This document shows, piece after piece, positions 1 through 6,706 of a stretch of 9,495 nt of DNA (position 1 is the first letter of the stretch; the number at the start of each line of letters is the position of its first letter). The stretch is from an uncultured Clostridia bacterium. GTDB lineage: Bacteria > Bacillota > Clostridia > Saccharofermentanales > Saccharofermentanaceae. The notes beneath the pieces were generated by a model. It saw nothing but the letters and a program-made list of their open reading frames with translations, made no database searches and was not told the origin of the DNA. The stretch lies in NCBI GenBank assembly GCA_946405115.1, contig CAMJGB010000065.1:1-9495 (forward strand), given 5' to 3'. The position numbers and the translations under genes were made by a program.

Positions 1-166
1 CCGTTACGACGAAGAACTTATTAACGCCTCTTGCCTTAAGACCGTCGATGACAGTCTCGATCATGGGCTTGCCGTTAACGGTAACCAGAGGCTTAGGCAT
101 AGTCTCTGTAATCGGCCTCATTCTGGTGCCCATTCCGGCAGCCATCAGTATTGCTGTCTCACTCAT
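1..166 (-). CDS. Nucleotidyltransferase, N-terminal part (LicC/PntC-like), cut by window edge
   Basis: Only the first 55 codons are in the window. They begin MSETAILMAAGMGTRMRP and carry the signature of the sugar-phosphate nucleotidyltransferase fold: an AAGMGTR nucleotide-binding loop (residues 9-15), then PKPL and a GKPMIE stretch around residues 24-37. Enzymes of this kind join a CTP, UTP or GTP nucleotide to a phosphate (or phosphonate) group. The start ATG lies 2 bases after the phnW stop, and an AAAGAGG Shine-Dalgarno sits inside the phnW end, so the two are translationally coupled. Next to aepX and phnW, the attractive assignment is the AEP cytidylyltransferase PntC, making CMP-AEP. 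A LicC-type phosphocholine cytidylyltransferase or a sugar nucleotidyltransferase cannot be excluded without the rest of the protein. The family is clear; the substrate is inferred from context. Confidence 0.85.
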   Translation of the reverse strand, partial: MSETAILMAAGMGTRMRPITETMPKPLVTVNGKPMIETVIDGLKARGVNKFFVVT

Positions 167-168
167 GA

Positions 169-1302
169 TTAAGCCTCTTTATACTCGATAGGAATCTTGA
201 TCTCATATTCATGAAGAGCTGCCTCGAAGACCTCCCAGAAGCCTACGATATCCTGCTCATCAATGGCACCCAATGCACAGAGTCTGAATGAACCCTGGTT
301 CGCAAGTTTGCCGGGATAGATCGTATATCCTCTCTCGTAGCAGTAATCGTGTACCTTCTCGAAGTCCCAGTTGGGATCATCGGGATACTTAACACAGGAT
401 ACAAGACCTGACTGAACATCGCGGCTTAACATCTCCTTAAGACCGAGCTTCTCCTCGCCCTTGTGGATGGCAGCCATGATGCGCTGATGTCTCTCCCACT
501 TATTCTGCTCGCCCTCTTCGAAGTACTCGATAAGAGCCTGCTTAGCAGCATAGATCGTCTGTACGGGAGGCGTAAAATGCATCTGTCCCGTACGCTCGAA
601 GAAATCGTACTGCATAAACAGATTGCAGTAATAAGATCTCTTGGGATAGTTCTTGCTTGCCTCGATGATGTCTCTTCTTCCGATTACGTAAGAAAGGCCT
701 GTCATTCCCATGATGCCCTTCTGTGCCGATGCCATACAAAAGTCTACGTTATCCTCATATACATTGATGGGGATCATGGCATAGGAAGATGTGGTATCTG
801 TAAGGAAGAATGCTCCGTACTTATGTGCGAGCGCACCCACCTCACGAATGGGATTAAGAAGTCCGCTTCCCGTCTCGTGATGTGTCATGTAAACATAGCC
901 GATGTCATCGTTGTTCTTAAGAGTCTCCTCGATGATCCCAAGATCCGGAGTCGTATTCCAGGGCTGCTCAAGATTGATGAAAGGAAGTCCGTAGTATTCA
1001 AGAACTTCCGTTGCTCTTGCGCTGTATGCACCGTTGTTGATAACGAGAGCTTTCTTGCCCTCATCAAGAAGCGAGTTAAGGACTACATCGATACAGATGG
1101 TACCTGATCCGCAGAACAGCACTGCTGTGTAGTCTTCATTCTTACCGTGAACGATCTTAACGAGGTCTTCCCTCATCGGTGCCATGATAGCCTGGAACTC
1201 TTCTTCTCTCGGACAGATATCCGGAACGATCTGTGCCATCTTTACCGTATCGGTAGTGGTGGATGGACCGGGGTTCAACAATACATTTCTTTTTACCTGC
1301 AT
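169..1302 (-). CDS. phnW: 2-aminoethylphosphonate--pyruvate aminotransferase
   Basis: This is a PLP-dependent class V (fold type I) aminotransferase of 377 residues, the usual size for PhnW. It interconverts phosphonoacetaldehyde plus alanine with 2-aminoethylphosphonate plus pyruvate. Visible motifs are LLNPGPSTTT at 8-17, the phosphate-binding CGSGT at 65-69, HHETGSG at 141-147, the cofactor-ring aspartate in LTDTTSS (D169), and the Schiff-base lysine in SAQKG (K195). A clear AGGAG Shine-Dalgarno 8 bases upstream supports the ATG start. PhnW also serves AEP breakdown. Here it lies 20 bases after PEP mutase, no phosphonatase (PhnX) gene is in view, and a nucleotidyltransferase gene follows, so I infer the biosynthetic direction: amination of phosphonoacetaldehyde to AEP. 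The protein looks complete and cytosolic. Confidence 0.9.
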   Translation of the reverse strand: MQVKRNVLLNPGPSTTTDTVKMAQIVPDICPREEEFQAIMAPMREDLVKIVHGKNEDYTAVLFCGSGTICIDVVLNSLLDEGKKALVINNGAYSARATEVLEYYGLPFINLEQPWNTTPDLGIIEETLKNNDDIGYVYMTHHETGSGLLNPIREVGALAHKYGAFFLTDTTSSYAMIPINVYEDNVDFCMASAQKGIMGMTGLSYVIGRRDIIEASKNYPKRSYYCNLFMQYDFFERTGQMHFTPPVQTIYAAKQALIEYFEEGEQNKWERHQRIMAAIHKGEEKLGLKEMLSRDVQSGLVSCVKYPDDPNWDFEKVHDYCYERGYTIYPGKLANQGSFRLCALGAIDEQDIVGFWEVFEAALHEYEIKIPIEYKEA

Positions 1303-1310
1303 TTACTCAT

Positions 1311-1315
1311 CTCCT
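1311..1315 (-). promoter_or_regulatory. Ribosome binding site of phnW
   Basis: AGGAG on the minus strand lies 8 bases before the phnW ATG, within the 20-base gap after the aepX TGA stop. It fixes the phnW start and shows that the gene is translated from the same transcript as aepX. Confidence 0.75.
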
Positions 1316-1322
1316 GTTCTTA

Positions 1323-2621
1323 TCAGATTTCATCGATAAGAGTGATTATCTGCTTAATTGACATAAGTCTGTCGTCAACTTCCTTAGCTCTGTGGTAACG
1401 GAGGATATCCTCTGCCGTCTTCTGCATGGCAGGAAATGCCGCACGTGTAAGCTGGTTGGCATAGATTACGATATTAACTCCGTGCTGATGAAGCTCCTCT
1501 TCAGTGATCGTGTTGAAGGAAGATGGAACAACTACGATAGGCGTCGTCTTATCCTCTGCGCGGAACTTGTCACAGAACTCAAGTATCTCGGAAGGATCCT
1601 TCTTGCGGCTGTGGATCATGATGCCGTCAGCTCCGGCCCTAACAAAGGCTCTTGCTCTGTTAAGCGCATCCTCCATTCCTCTTTCAAGGATAAGGCTCTC
1701 GATACGTGCGATGATCATGAAGTCATCCGTAAGCTGCGCCTTCTTACCGGCAGAGATTTTCTCGCTGAACTCTTCGATGGTAGCCTGCGTCTGCTCTACT
1801 TCCGTACCGAAAAGGCTGTTCTTCTTAAGGCCCTTCTTATCCTCGATGATGACCGCAGACACACCGAGTCTCTCAAGGGTTCTTACCGTGTATACGAAGT
1901 GCTCCGTAAGTCCGCCTGTATCTCCGTCGAAAATAATGGGTTTCGTTGTAACTTCCGTGATGTCTTCGATCGTGCGGAATCTTGATGTCATGTCAACAAG
2001 CTCGATGTCGGGCTTACCCTTGGCAGTGGAATCACAAAGGGAGCTTATCCACATCGCATCGAACTGATCGAGCTTACCGTTATCTCCCTCGATGACTGTC
2101 TTCTCGACGATAAGACCCGTAAGTCCCGAATGTGCCTCCATTGCCTTAACGATGGGAGTAAGAGTAATAAGCTGTCTTAATCTCCTTCTTCTGTACTCAG
2201 GCATCGAGAGCTTCTCTTTAAGCTGAAGATCGATCTTCCTTACCTCTTCGTTATATGTGTAAGGGATGTCGATGATCTCACCGCCGTATGCCTTAACCAA
2301 AGTCTCTACATGGGAACGGATCGCAGATTCTGCACCTGTTGTCCAGTTATCTCCGTGGATTACATAATCGGGATGGATCTTCTCGATCACATCATCGTAG
2401 AGCATATCATTCTGCAAGACTACAGAATCAACCCCTTCGATCTTCTCGTATAAAGCTATCCTCTCGCTCTCGGATACAGTCGGGAAACGGTTATATCTTA
2501 TGGATGCCTTGTCACTTAAGCATCCTACGATGACTTTACCGTACTTCCTGGCATGTTCGATTATGTTAAGGTGTCCCGCATGAATAACATCCGTGGAAAA
2601 ACATGTGTATACAGTCTTCAT
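1323..2621 (-). CDS. aepX: Phosphoenolpyruvate mutase with N-terminal cytidylyltransferase-like domain
   Basis: The 432-residue protein has two parts. Residues 1-130 resemble the CTP:glycerol-3-phosphate cytidylyltransferase fold, with HAGH at 14-17 and GDNW at 90-93. Residues 150-432 are PEP mutase of the isocitrate lyase/PEP mutase superfamily. Its marks are GKPDIELVD (D205), the metal-binding FDGDTGG at 231-237, the gating-loop signature EDKKGLKKNSLFG at 260-272, ARIESLI at 305-311 and PSSFN at 366-370. The enzyme rearranges PEP to phosphonopyruvate, the committed step in nearly all natural phosphonates. The N-terminal fusion is a known architecture at about this length. The KGISST-like motif seen in other members after IPYT is absent here (IPYTYNEEVRK at 119-129), so nucleotidyl transfer by that domain is uncertain. 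The upstream Shine-Dalgarno is weak (GTGAG, about 12 bases before ATG). It is first gene of the operon with phnW. Confidence 0.93.
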   Translation of the reverse strand: MKTVYTCFSTDVIHAGHLNIIEHARKYGKVIVGCLSDKASIRYNRFPTVSESERIALYEKIEGVDSVVLQNDMLYDDVIEKIHPDYVIHGDNWTTGAESAIRSHVETLVKAYGGEIIDIPYTYNEEVRKIDLQLKEKLSMPEYRRRRLRQLITLTPIVKAMEAHSGLTGLIVEKTVIEGDNGKLDQFDAMWISSLCDSTAKGKPDIELVDMTSRFRTIEDITEVTTKPIIFDGDTGGLTEHFVYTVRTLERLGVSAVIIEDKKGLKKNSLFGTEVEQTQATIEEFSEKISAGKKAQLTDDFMIIARIESLILERGMEDALNRARAFVRAGADGIMIHSRKKDPSEILEFCDKFRAEDKTTPIVVVPSSFNTITEEELHQHGVNIVIYANQLTRAAFPAMQKTAEDILRYHRAKEVDDRLMSIKQIITLIDEI

Positions 2622-2670
2622 CTGACACGATTCTCACTTTCGCATATGATCTTTTGACGATTAACAATTG

Positions 2671-2679
2671 ATTATACCA
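2671..2679 (-). promoter_or_regulatory. Candidate promoter of the phosphonate operon
   Basis: Reading the minus strand, TGGTATAAT is a consensus extended -10 element (TGn plus TATAAT). It would start transcription near 2664, about 43 bases before the aepX ATG. No good -35 box is seen at 17-bp spacing (it reads TAAAAA), which fits reliance on the extended -10. No transcript data support it. Confidence 0.55.
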
Positions 2680-2728
2680 TTACGAGCGTTAATTTTTTAA
2701 ATAAAAGGGCTTAGACAAACCGCCGTCA

Positions 2729-2745
2729 CAATCGTTAACTGATTG
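2729..2745. repeat. Inverted repeat, possible operator
   Basis: CAATC-GTTAACT-GATTG has matching 5-base arms around a central GTTAAC palindrome, upstream of the extended -10 of the cyclase gene and between the two divergent promoters. The size and symmetry would suit a dimeric repressor, but no DNA-binding regulator is encoded in the window. Short AT-rich repeats also arise by chance. Confidence 0.3.
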
Positions 2746-2758
2746 TTTTTATTTGTAA

Positions 2759-2767
2759 TGCTAAAAT
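2759..2767 (+). promoter_or_regulatory. Candidate promoter of the LacI-GGDEF gene
   Basis: TGCTAAAAT fits an extended -10 element (TGn plus TAAAAT), in an AT-rich stretch with no convincing -35. Transcription would start near 2774, about 40 bases before the gene. The 191-base divergent gap holds this promoter, the phosphonate promoter on the other strand and the inverted repeat between them. Confidence 0.4.
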
Positions 2768-2774
2768 AAAGGAC

Positions 2775-2816
2775 ATGAGAGACTGGGAAGACCATATAAT
2801 CAGAGGCGTTAGATGA
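2775..2816 (+). CDS. Possible 13-residue leader peptide
   Basis: ATG at 2775 opens a frame reading MRDWEDHIIRGVR. Its TGA stop overlaps the ATG of the LacI-GGDEF gene as ATGA, an arrangement typical of translational coupling. The start sits almost on the predicted transcription start, with only AAAGG 2 bases before it, so it would be leaderless or poorly initiated. The peptide has no attenuator-like codon run. A frame this short can easily be chance. Confidence 0.15.
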   Translation: MRDWEDHIIRGVR

Positions 2817-4765
2817 TCAACGGTAAAAAGCTTGTGGCGTTATGCACATCCCGTGTATATGAACCACAGACTCACGGATACATTGTCCGTTTAAACGAGC
2901 ACCTGAAAGATAAAGGGTGCGCCGTTCTTATCTTCGCGCTTAATTCTGATATCTACTGGGAAGAGGACAGACAGGCAACTGAGAAGTACGTCTTCGACCT
3001 TATTCCCTACCGCTATCTGGACGCCGTCATCATAATGGACGAGAAGATCAAAAGCCACAAGATCTCTCACAAGATCATCGATCACGCAGGCAAATTCAAT
3101 CTTCCCGTTATAATCGCCGACGGCCACTACGAAGGTCTTCCCTGTACAAGCTACGACTACGATAAGGGCTTCGAACAGGTAGTCCGTCACGTAATCGAGT
3201 ACCACAAGGTAAAAAAGCCTCACATGATGGCAGGACACGACAACAATGAATTCTCCAACCAGAGAATCGAAGTATTCAAGAAGGTCCTTGCCGAGAATGA
3301 CATCCCGTTCGACTACAGCATGGTAAGTTACGGTAACTTCTGGGCTGACCCCTGCAGGGTCGAGATGCAGAAGATCCTCGACAGAGGAGATCTTCCCGAA
3401 GCAATAGTCTGTGCCAATGACATCATGGCCATCACGGTTACCGAGATGCTCATAGAAGCAGGATATAAAGTTCCTGAGGACGTTATCGTCACAGGCTTCG
3501 ACGGATATGAAGAGATCTACTTCTCTGACCCGGTTATCACTACAGCTTCATGCGATATCCTTGATCTTGCAGACATCACGGCCAAGATGACTGTCGATGC
3601 GATTAACGGCAAGAAGATTGAGAGCCAAAGCATCGTTCCCGCTTTCCATGCGAACGAATCATGCGGATGTCCCAAGCACACTGAGAATCCCGCTTTGCTC
3701 CGTAACCGATTCAGAGAAAGCTTCGCTCGTCTTAATGACGATAACAGAGTTTTAAGGCTCATGACATCTTCGATGCAGTCAAGTAAGACTCCGGGCGAGA
3801 TGGTATCACACCTCGAGTCATATAAGCTTAATCACACTCTCGTAGTTGTCGACAGGAAGTGCTTCGAGAAGTCCATCAACTATTTCACGGATAACAGGAT
3901 TCAGGATGCAGCCAAGGAGTTCGTTCTCATCTTCGATTCAGCTAATCCTCAGAAATATAAGGAAGGCACACTTGATATCTCTTCAGCTTATGAAGAGAAG
4001 TCCGAAGACATCCTCTCACTTTGCGTAAGAAGCAGACTTCTGGAGATTACCGAGGGAGGCTATCCCCTCATCTTCAATTCGCTCGACTTCATGAACCGTC
4101 CGTTCGGTTTCATCTGCTACTACTTCCAGGATTATCTGATCTCGGATTACACGAACACGCTCACCGTGACCAATACGATAAGTATCGGTATCGGCGGTTA
4201 TATCAACATCAGATATCAGAGAACCCTGCTTAAGGAAATGGACGAGATGTACCGTCACGATGCTCTCACAGGTCTTTATAACCGTATTGGATTCCAGAAC
4301 ATCCTTAAGAGCATGCGCACGGAGTCCGAGTATATCAACAAGCCTGTAACGGTCATCATGTCTGACCTCGACGGTCTTAAGTTCATAAACGATAATTACG
4401 GTCATGCCGAAGGCGACAATTCCATCTATGCGGTAGCTAACGCCCTGTTTAATTCCGTTCCCGAATCAAGTCTCTCCACAAGATTCGGCGGAGATGAGGT
4501 ATTCTCCGTCGTATTCGGCGACTGTGATCCTGATGAGATCGTGAGCAACATCGATAAGAATCTCGATGAATATAACAAGAACTCGGGAAAACCCTACAAG
4601 GTCTCCACGAGTTCCGGTTACACTGTTTCTGTATTAGATGAGAACTTCGACATCACTCAGGCCATCAAGGATGCCGACGAGCAGATGTACATTGCCAAGA
4701 ACAAGAAGTATCAGGAGCATCACCCTTCACGCCGACGCACAGACAGAAGAGCCTCCGATAATTAA
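2813..4765 (+). CDS. LacI-type ligand-binding domain fused to diguanylate cyclase (GGDEF)
   Basis: The 650-residue cytosolic protein has no signal peptide or membrane helix. Residues 5-280 match the periplasmic-binding-like effector domain of LacI-family regulators (ANDIMAITV at 201-209, VTGFDGYEE at 226-234), but the LacI helix-turn-helix is missing. A Cys motif ESCGC follows (282-286). Residues 295-475 look like a GAF-type sensory region ending in a linker helix. The C-terminal GGDEF domain has DALTGLYNR at 483-491, SDLDGLKFINDNYGH at 517-531 and RFGGDEVF at 557-564, enough for c-di-GMP synthesis from two GTP. The fifth signature position is Val rather than Phe, and the RxxD inhibitory site is absent (P549, S552), so product feedback is unlikely. 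The tail is Arg-rich. AGAGG 6 bases upstream supports the ATG. The ligand is unknown; sugars are usual for the fold. It is divergent from the phosphonate operon. Confidence 0.9.
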   Translation: MINGKKLVALCTSRVYEPQTHGYIVRLNEHLKDKGCAVLIFALNSDIYWEEDRQATEKYVFDLIPYRYLDAVIIMDEKIKSHKISHKIIDHAGKFNLPVIIADGHYEGLPCTSYDYDKGFEQVVRHVIEYHKVKKPHMMAGHDNNEFSNQRIEVFKKVLAENDIPFDYSMVSYGNFWADPCRVEMQKILDRGDLPEAIVCANDIMAITVTEMLIEAGYKVPEDVIVTGFDGYEEIYFSDPVITTASCDILDLADITAKMTVDAINGKKIESQSIVPAFHANESCGCPKHTENPALLRNRFRESFARLNDDNRVLRLMTSSMQSSKTPGEMVSHLESYKLNHTLVVVDRKCFEKSINYFTDNRIQDAAKEFVLIFDSANPQKYKEGTLDISSAYEEKSEDILSLCVRSRLLEITEGGYPLIFNSLDFMNRPFGFICYYFQDYLISDYTNTLTVTNTISIGIGGYINIRYQRTLLKEMDEMYRHDALTGLYNRIGFQNILKSMRTESEYINKPVTVIMSDLDGLKFINDNYGHAEGDNSIYAVANALFNSVPESSLSTRFGGDEVFSVVFGDCDPDEIVSNIDKNLDEYNKNSGKPYKVSTSSGYTVSVLDENFDITQAIKDADEQMYIAKNKKYQEHHPSRRRTDRRASDN

Positions 4766-4875
4766 GGCAGATATTTTCCTGCAGCAAGATAAAGCTCATA
4801 CATGCTCGGGATTCTCATGCAACCCTGAACAATAACGGATACATCCTTGGGGCAGTTAACTACATCAAGCCTTTT
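4762..4875 (-). pseudogene. Small coding-like frame without a start codon
   Basis: This minus-strand frame is open for 37 codons and reads like protein: KRLDVVNCPKDVSVIVQG, then CMRIPSMYELYLAAGKYLP, then TAA. Its stop overlaps the stop of the converging GGDEF gene by 2 bases. Upstream is AAGGAGG at 4888-4894, but 8 bases after it stands ATA, not ATG, and the frame is then off by one through a run of six A. Changing ATA to ATG and removing one A would give an intact protein of about 38 residues. I read it as a recently inactivated small gene, or one with a sequencing error. An 18-residue version could start at the internal ATG. I do not recognise the family. It follows the nucleotidase gene on the same strand after about 55 bases. 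Confidence 0.35.
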
Positions 4876-4887
4876 TTATAGTGCTTT

Positions 4888-4894
4888 CCTCCTT
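4888..4894 (-). promoter_or_regulatory. Strong Shine-Dalgarno with no proper start codon
   Basis: AAGGAGG on the minus strand is the best ribosome binding site in the window, yet no ATG, GTG or TTG at normal spacing opens a frame of useful length; TTG-ATG-TAG about 20 bases on ends at once. A CTCTTA stretch just upstream can pair imperfectly with TAAGGAG and might mask the site. The rest of 4766-4929 shows no strong terminator hairpin on either strand; there is only a plus-strand T run at 4872-4877 without a convincing stem. Confidence 0.4.
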
Positions 4895-4929
4895 ATATCA
4901 GCTAAGAGATGATTATCGTGTTAAAAATA

Positions 4930-6696
4930 TTACTCTTCCAGAATCGTAATTCTTCCCTGGCCGTAAGGGTTGCCGTAATCTTCGCCGAGCTCTCCGCCCA
5001 AAGTGTTCTCGATGTAATCAACAAGAACCTCAGAATCAATAGCTATATCAGGAGCTATTACATTACATCCGTCAAAAGCTGTCTGTCCGTCACCGTTCTG
5101 AAGAATCGGGTAATCCCAGCCTGCGACAGTATATGTTGCATCAGGATCGATGGGTTCACCGGCAACCATTACATTCTGTACTCTTCTCGTGCCGGAAACA
5201 CCGGTGAAGAAACCGTTGTCATCAGCACCGCAGCCACTGGGGATGCTGGGATCAACATCAAATGATATGCCGGATACCTGGAAGAAAGCTCCGTTCTCAT
5301 CGGGAACAAGTCTTACTCCCCATTCAAGAGCATTAAGGATCTGCTGACCTGTAGCTTCAACAACACAGATGCTGTCATTAAAGGGAAGCACGTTCATTAT
5401 ATCTGAAAGCGTAACATCACCGGCATCGATGTTGCATCTGATACCGCCGCCGTTAAGAAGTGCGATATCGGCACCGGTATAAAATCTTACAGCATCAGCG
5501 CAAAGGTCACCGAGGTTAGTCTCAGCACGTCTTATCATTCTTACGGGATTGCCGTTCTCATCCAAAGCTGTCGGATCGTAGATGAGAAGATTGTAGCCTA
5601 TGTTCGTGATAACCTCACCGTAAACGCTCTCTACCTCGGCAAAATCTTCATTTACCATATCATTAATCACGTTATCGATATGAAGAAGATCCGGAGCACT
5701 TACGCTGTTCTCCCACGCCCATACGCCGGCATCAGTGATACCGTCATCAGGTGAGATATAAAGGTAACCTATCTCCTCGAGACGTGTTCCTACCGCATAA
5801 CGGGTAACAGGCTCACCATTAAGGTTGTTAATGGTAACTATATCCCTGTCATGGCTGTGACCGTCGAAGAAAGCATCAATGCCTGTAGTATTAGAGATGA
5901 TCGTATTGAAAGTATAAGGCTCGCACTGAGCACCCTCGCCCAGATGAGCCATAAGGAATACATAATCAGCGCCGTCAGCTCTCGCATCATCTACAGCGCA
6001 CTGTATTGCCGTAACAAGAGCTTCGCCGTTCTCGTCTCCGAGGAAATCATAAATGTAATTGCCGTCCTCATCCTGGAAAATGCCGGGAGTTGACGATGTG
6101 ATCGTATAAGGTGTCGTAACACCTACGAAAGCAATGCTGATATCAGCTGCCTCAACGATGGTATAAGCATCGAACATCATAAGACCTTCGCGGTTGATAT
6201 TGCAGCTTACATAAGGGAAATCAGCCATTCCGACCAATTCCATGAATCTGTCTGCACCGTAATCGAAGTCATGATTGCCGGGGATTGCAACATCGTACTC
6301 AAGGGCATTCATAAGCTCAATAATCTCATCGCCCTCACTTAACATGCCGACAACGCCGCCCTGAACCGAATCGCCGTCATCGACAAGGATAGTCGCATAT
6401 CCCTGTCTCTCGAGATTCTCTCTTACATCGTAAAGACCGGCATAGCCAAAGCCCTCGTTAATTCCGCAGTGAACGTCACTCGTAAAAAGAATGCACACCT
6501 CGCCGTTAGGATCGGCAAAATCCGCACGAGGGTCAGGAACCGCTTCAGTCTCGGTAGGTTCTGTTTCCTCAGGGAATAATGGTGCAACAACTGAAACCTC
6601 CGACAGATCGTCCGTCGAAGTAGGAAAATCAACAGATTGACACGCTGTGAGTCCTAAGACCGACAGCGCTAACAACAAACTAACACTCTTCTTCAT
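4930..6696 (-). CDS. Surface lipoprotein of the 5'-nucleotidase / 2',3'-cyclic phosphodiesterase family
   Basis: The 588-residue protein begins with a lipoprotein signal peptide ending in LTAC; Cys19 is the lipidation site. An acidic, Thr/Pro-rich linker (about 22-60) follows. The metallophosphatase domain holds the two-metal ligands: DVH (D74, H76), DDGD (D107, D109), GNHD (N141, H142), AHLGEG (H251) and DGHSHD (H280, H282). The C-terminal substrate domain has ETNLGDL at 391-397, NGGGIR at 415-420 and LPFND at 437-441. This is the complete UshA/CD73-like layout, so the enzyme should release phosphate from nucleotides outside the cell, for nucleoside salvage or phosphate supply. The exact substrate cannot be read from sequence. 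It starts 10 bases after the transporter stop with no clear Shine-Dalgarno, so it probably depends on transcription, and perhaps translation, from the upstream gene. Confidence 0.92.
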   Translation of the reverse strand: MKKSVSLLLALSVLGLTACQSVDFPTSTDDLSEVSVVAPLFPEETEPTETEAVPDPRADFADPNGEVCILFTSDVHCGINEGFGYAGLYDVRENLERQGYATILVDDGDSVQGGVVGMLSEGDEIIELMNALEYDVAIPGNHDFDYGADRFMELVGMADFPYVSCNINREGLMMFDAYTIVEAADISIAFVGVTTPYTITSSTPGIFQDEDGNYIYDFLGDENGEALVTAIQCAVDDARADGADYVFLMAHLGEGAQCEPYTFNTIISNTTGIDAFFDGHSHDRDIVTINNLNGEPVTRYAVGTRLEEIGYLYISPDDGITDAGVWAWENSVSAPDLLHIDNVINDMVNEDFAEVESVYGEVITNIGYNLLIYDPTALDENGNPVRMIRRAETNLGDLCADAVRFYTGADIALLNGGGIRCNIDAGDVTLSDIMNVLPFNDSICVVEATGQQILNALEWGVRLVPDENGAFFQVSGISFDVDPSIPSGCGADDNGFFTGVSGTRRVQNVMVAGEPIDPDATYTVAGWDYPILQNGDGQTAFDGCNVIAPDIAIDSEVLVDYIENTLGGELGEDYGNPYGQGRITILEE

Positions 6697-6706
6697 ATAA
6701 CATACT

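Noticed and set aside
463..1107. Long 214-codon open frame on the plus strand, opposite phnW
   Set aside because: It lies wholly within phnW, whose motifs and length are clear. The antisense protein has no recognisable family and is an effect of codon usage. The same applies to plus-strand frames at 1392-1985 and 1504-2067 opposite aepX.
2622..2812. Riboswitch in the divergent gap
   Set aside because: The predicted leaders are only about 40 bases on each side, too short for known riboswitch classes, and no conserved core was recognised.
4740..4770. Terminator hairpin at the end of the GGDEF gene (GCCT with AGGC, then ATATTTT)
   Set aside because: The stem is only 4-5 base pairs and the T run is short and interrupted; too weak to call.
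4871..4876. A-AAA-AAG slippery heptamer just downstream of a strong Shine-Dalgarno, suggesting programmed -1 frameshifting
   Set aside because: A -1 shift enters a frame that stops almost at once (TTG-ATG-TAG). The open frame needs a +1 shift, and there is no upstream coding frame with a start codon.
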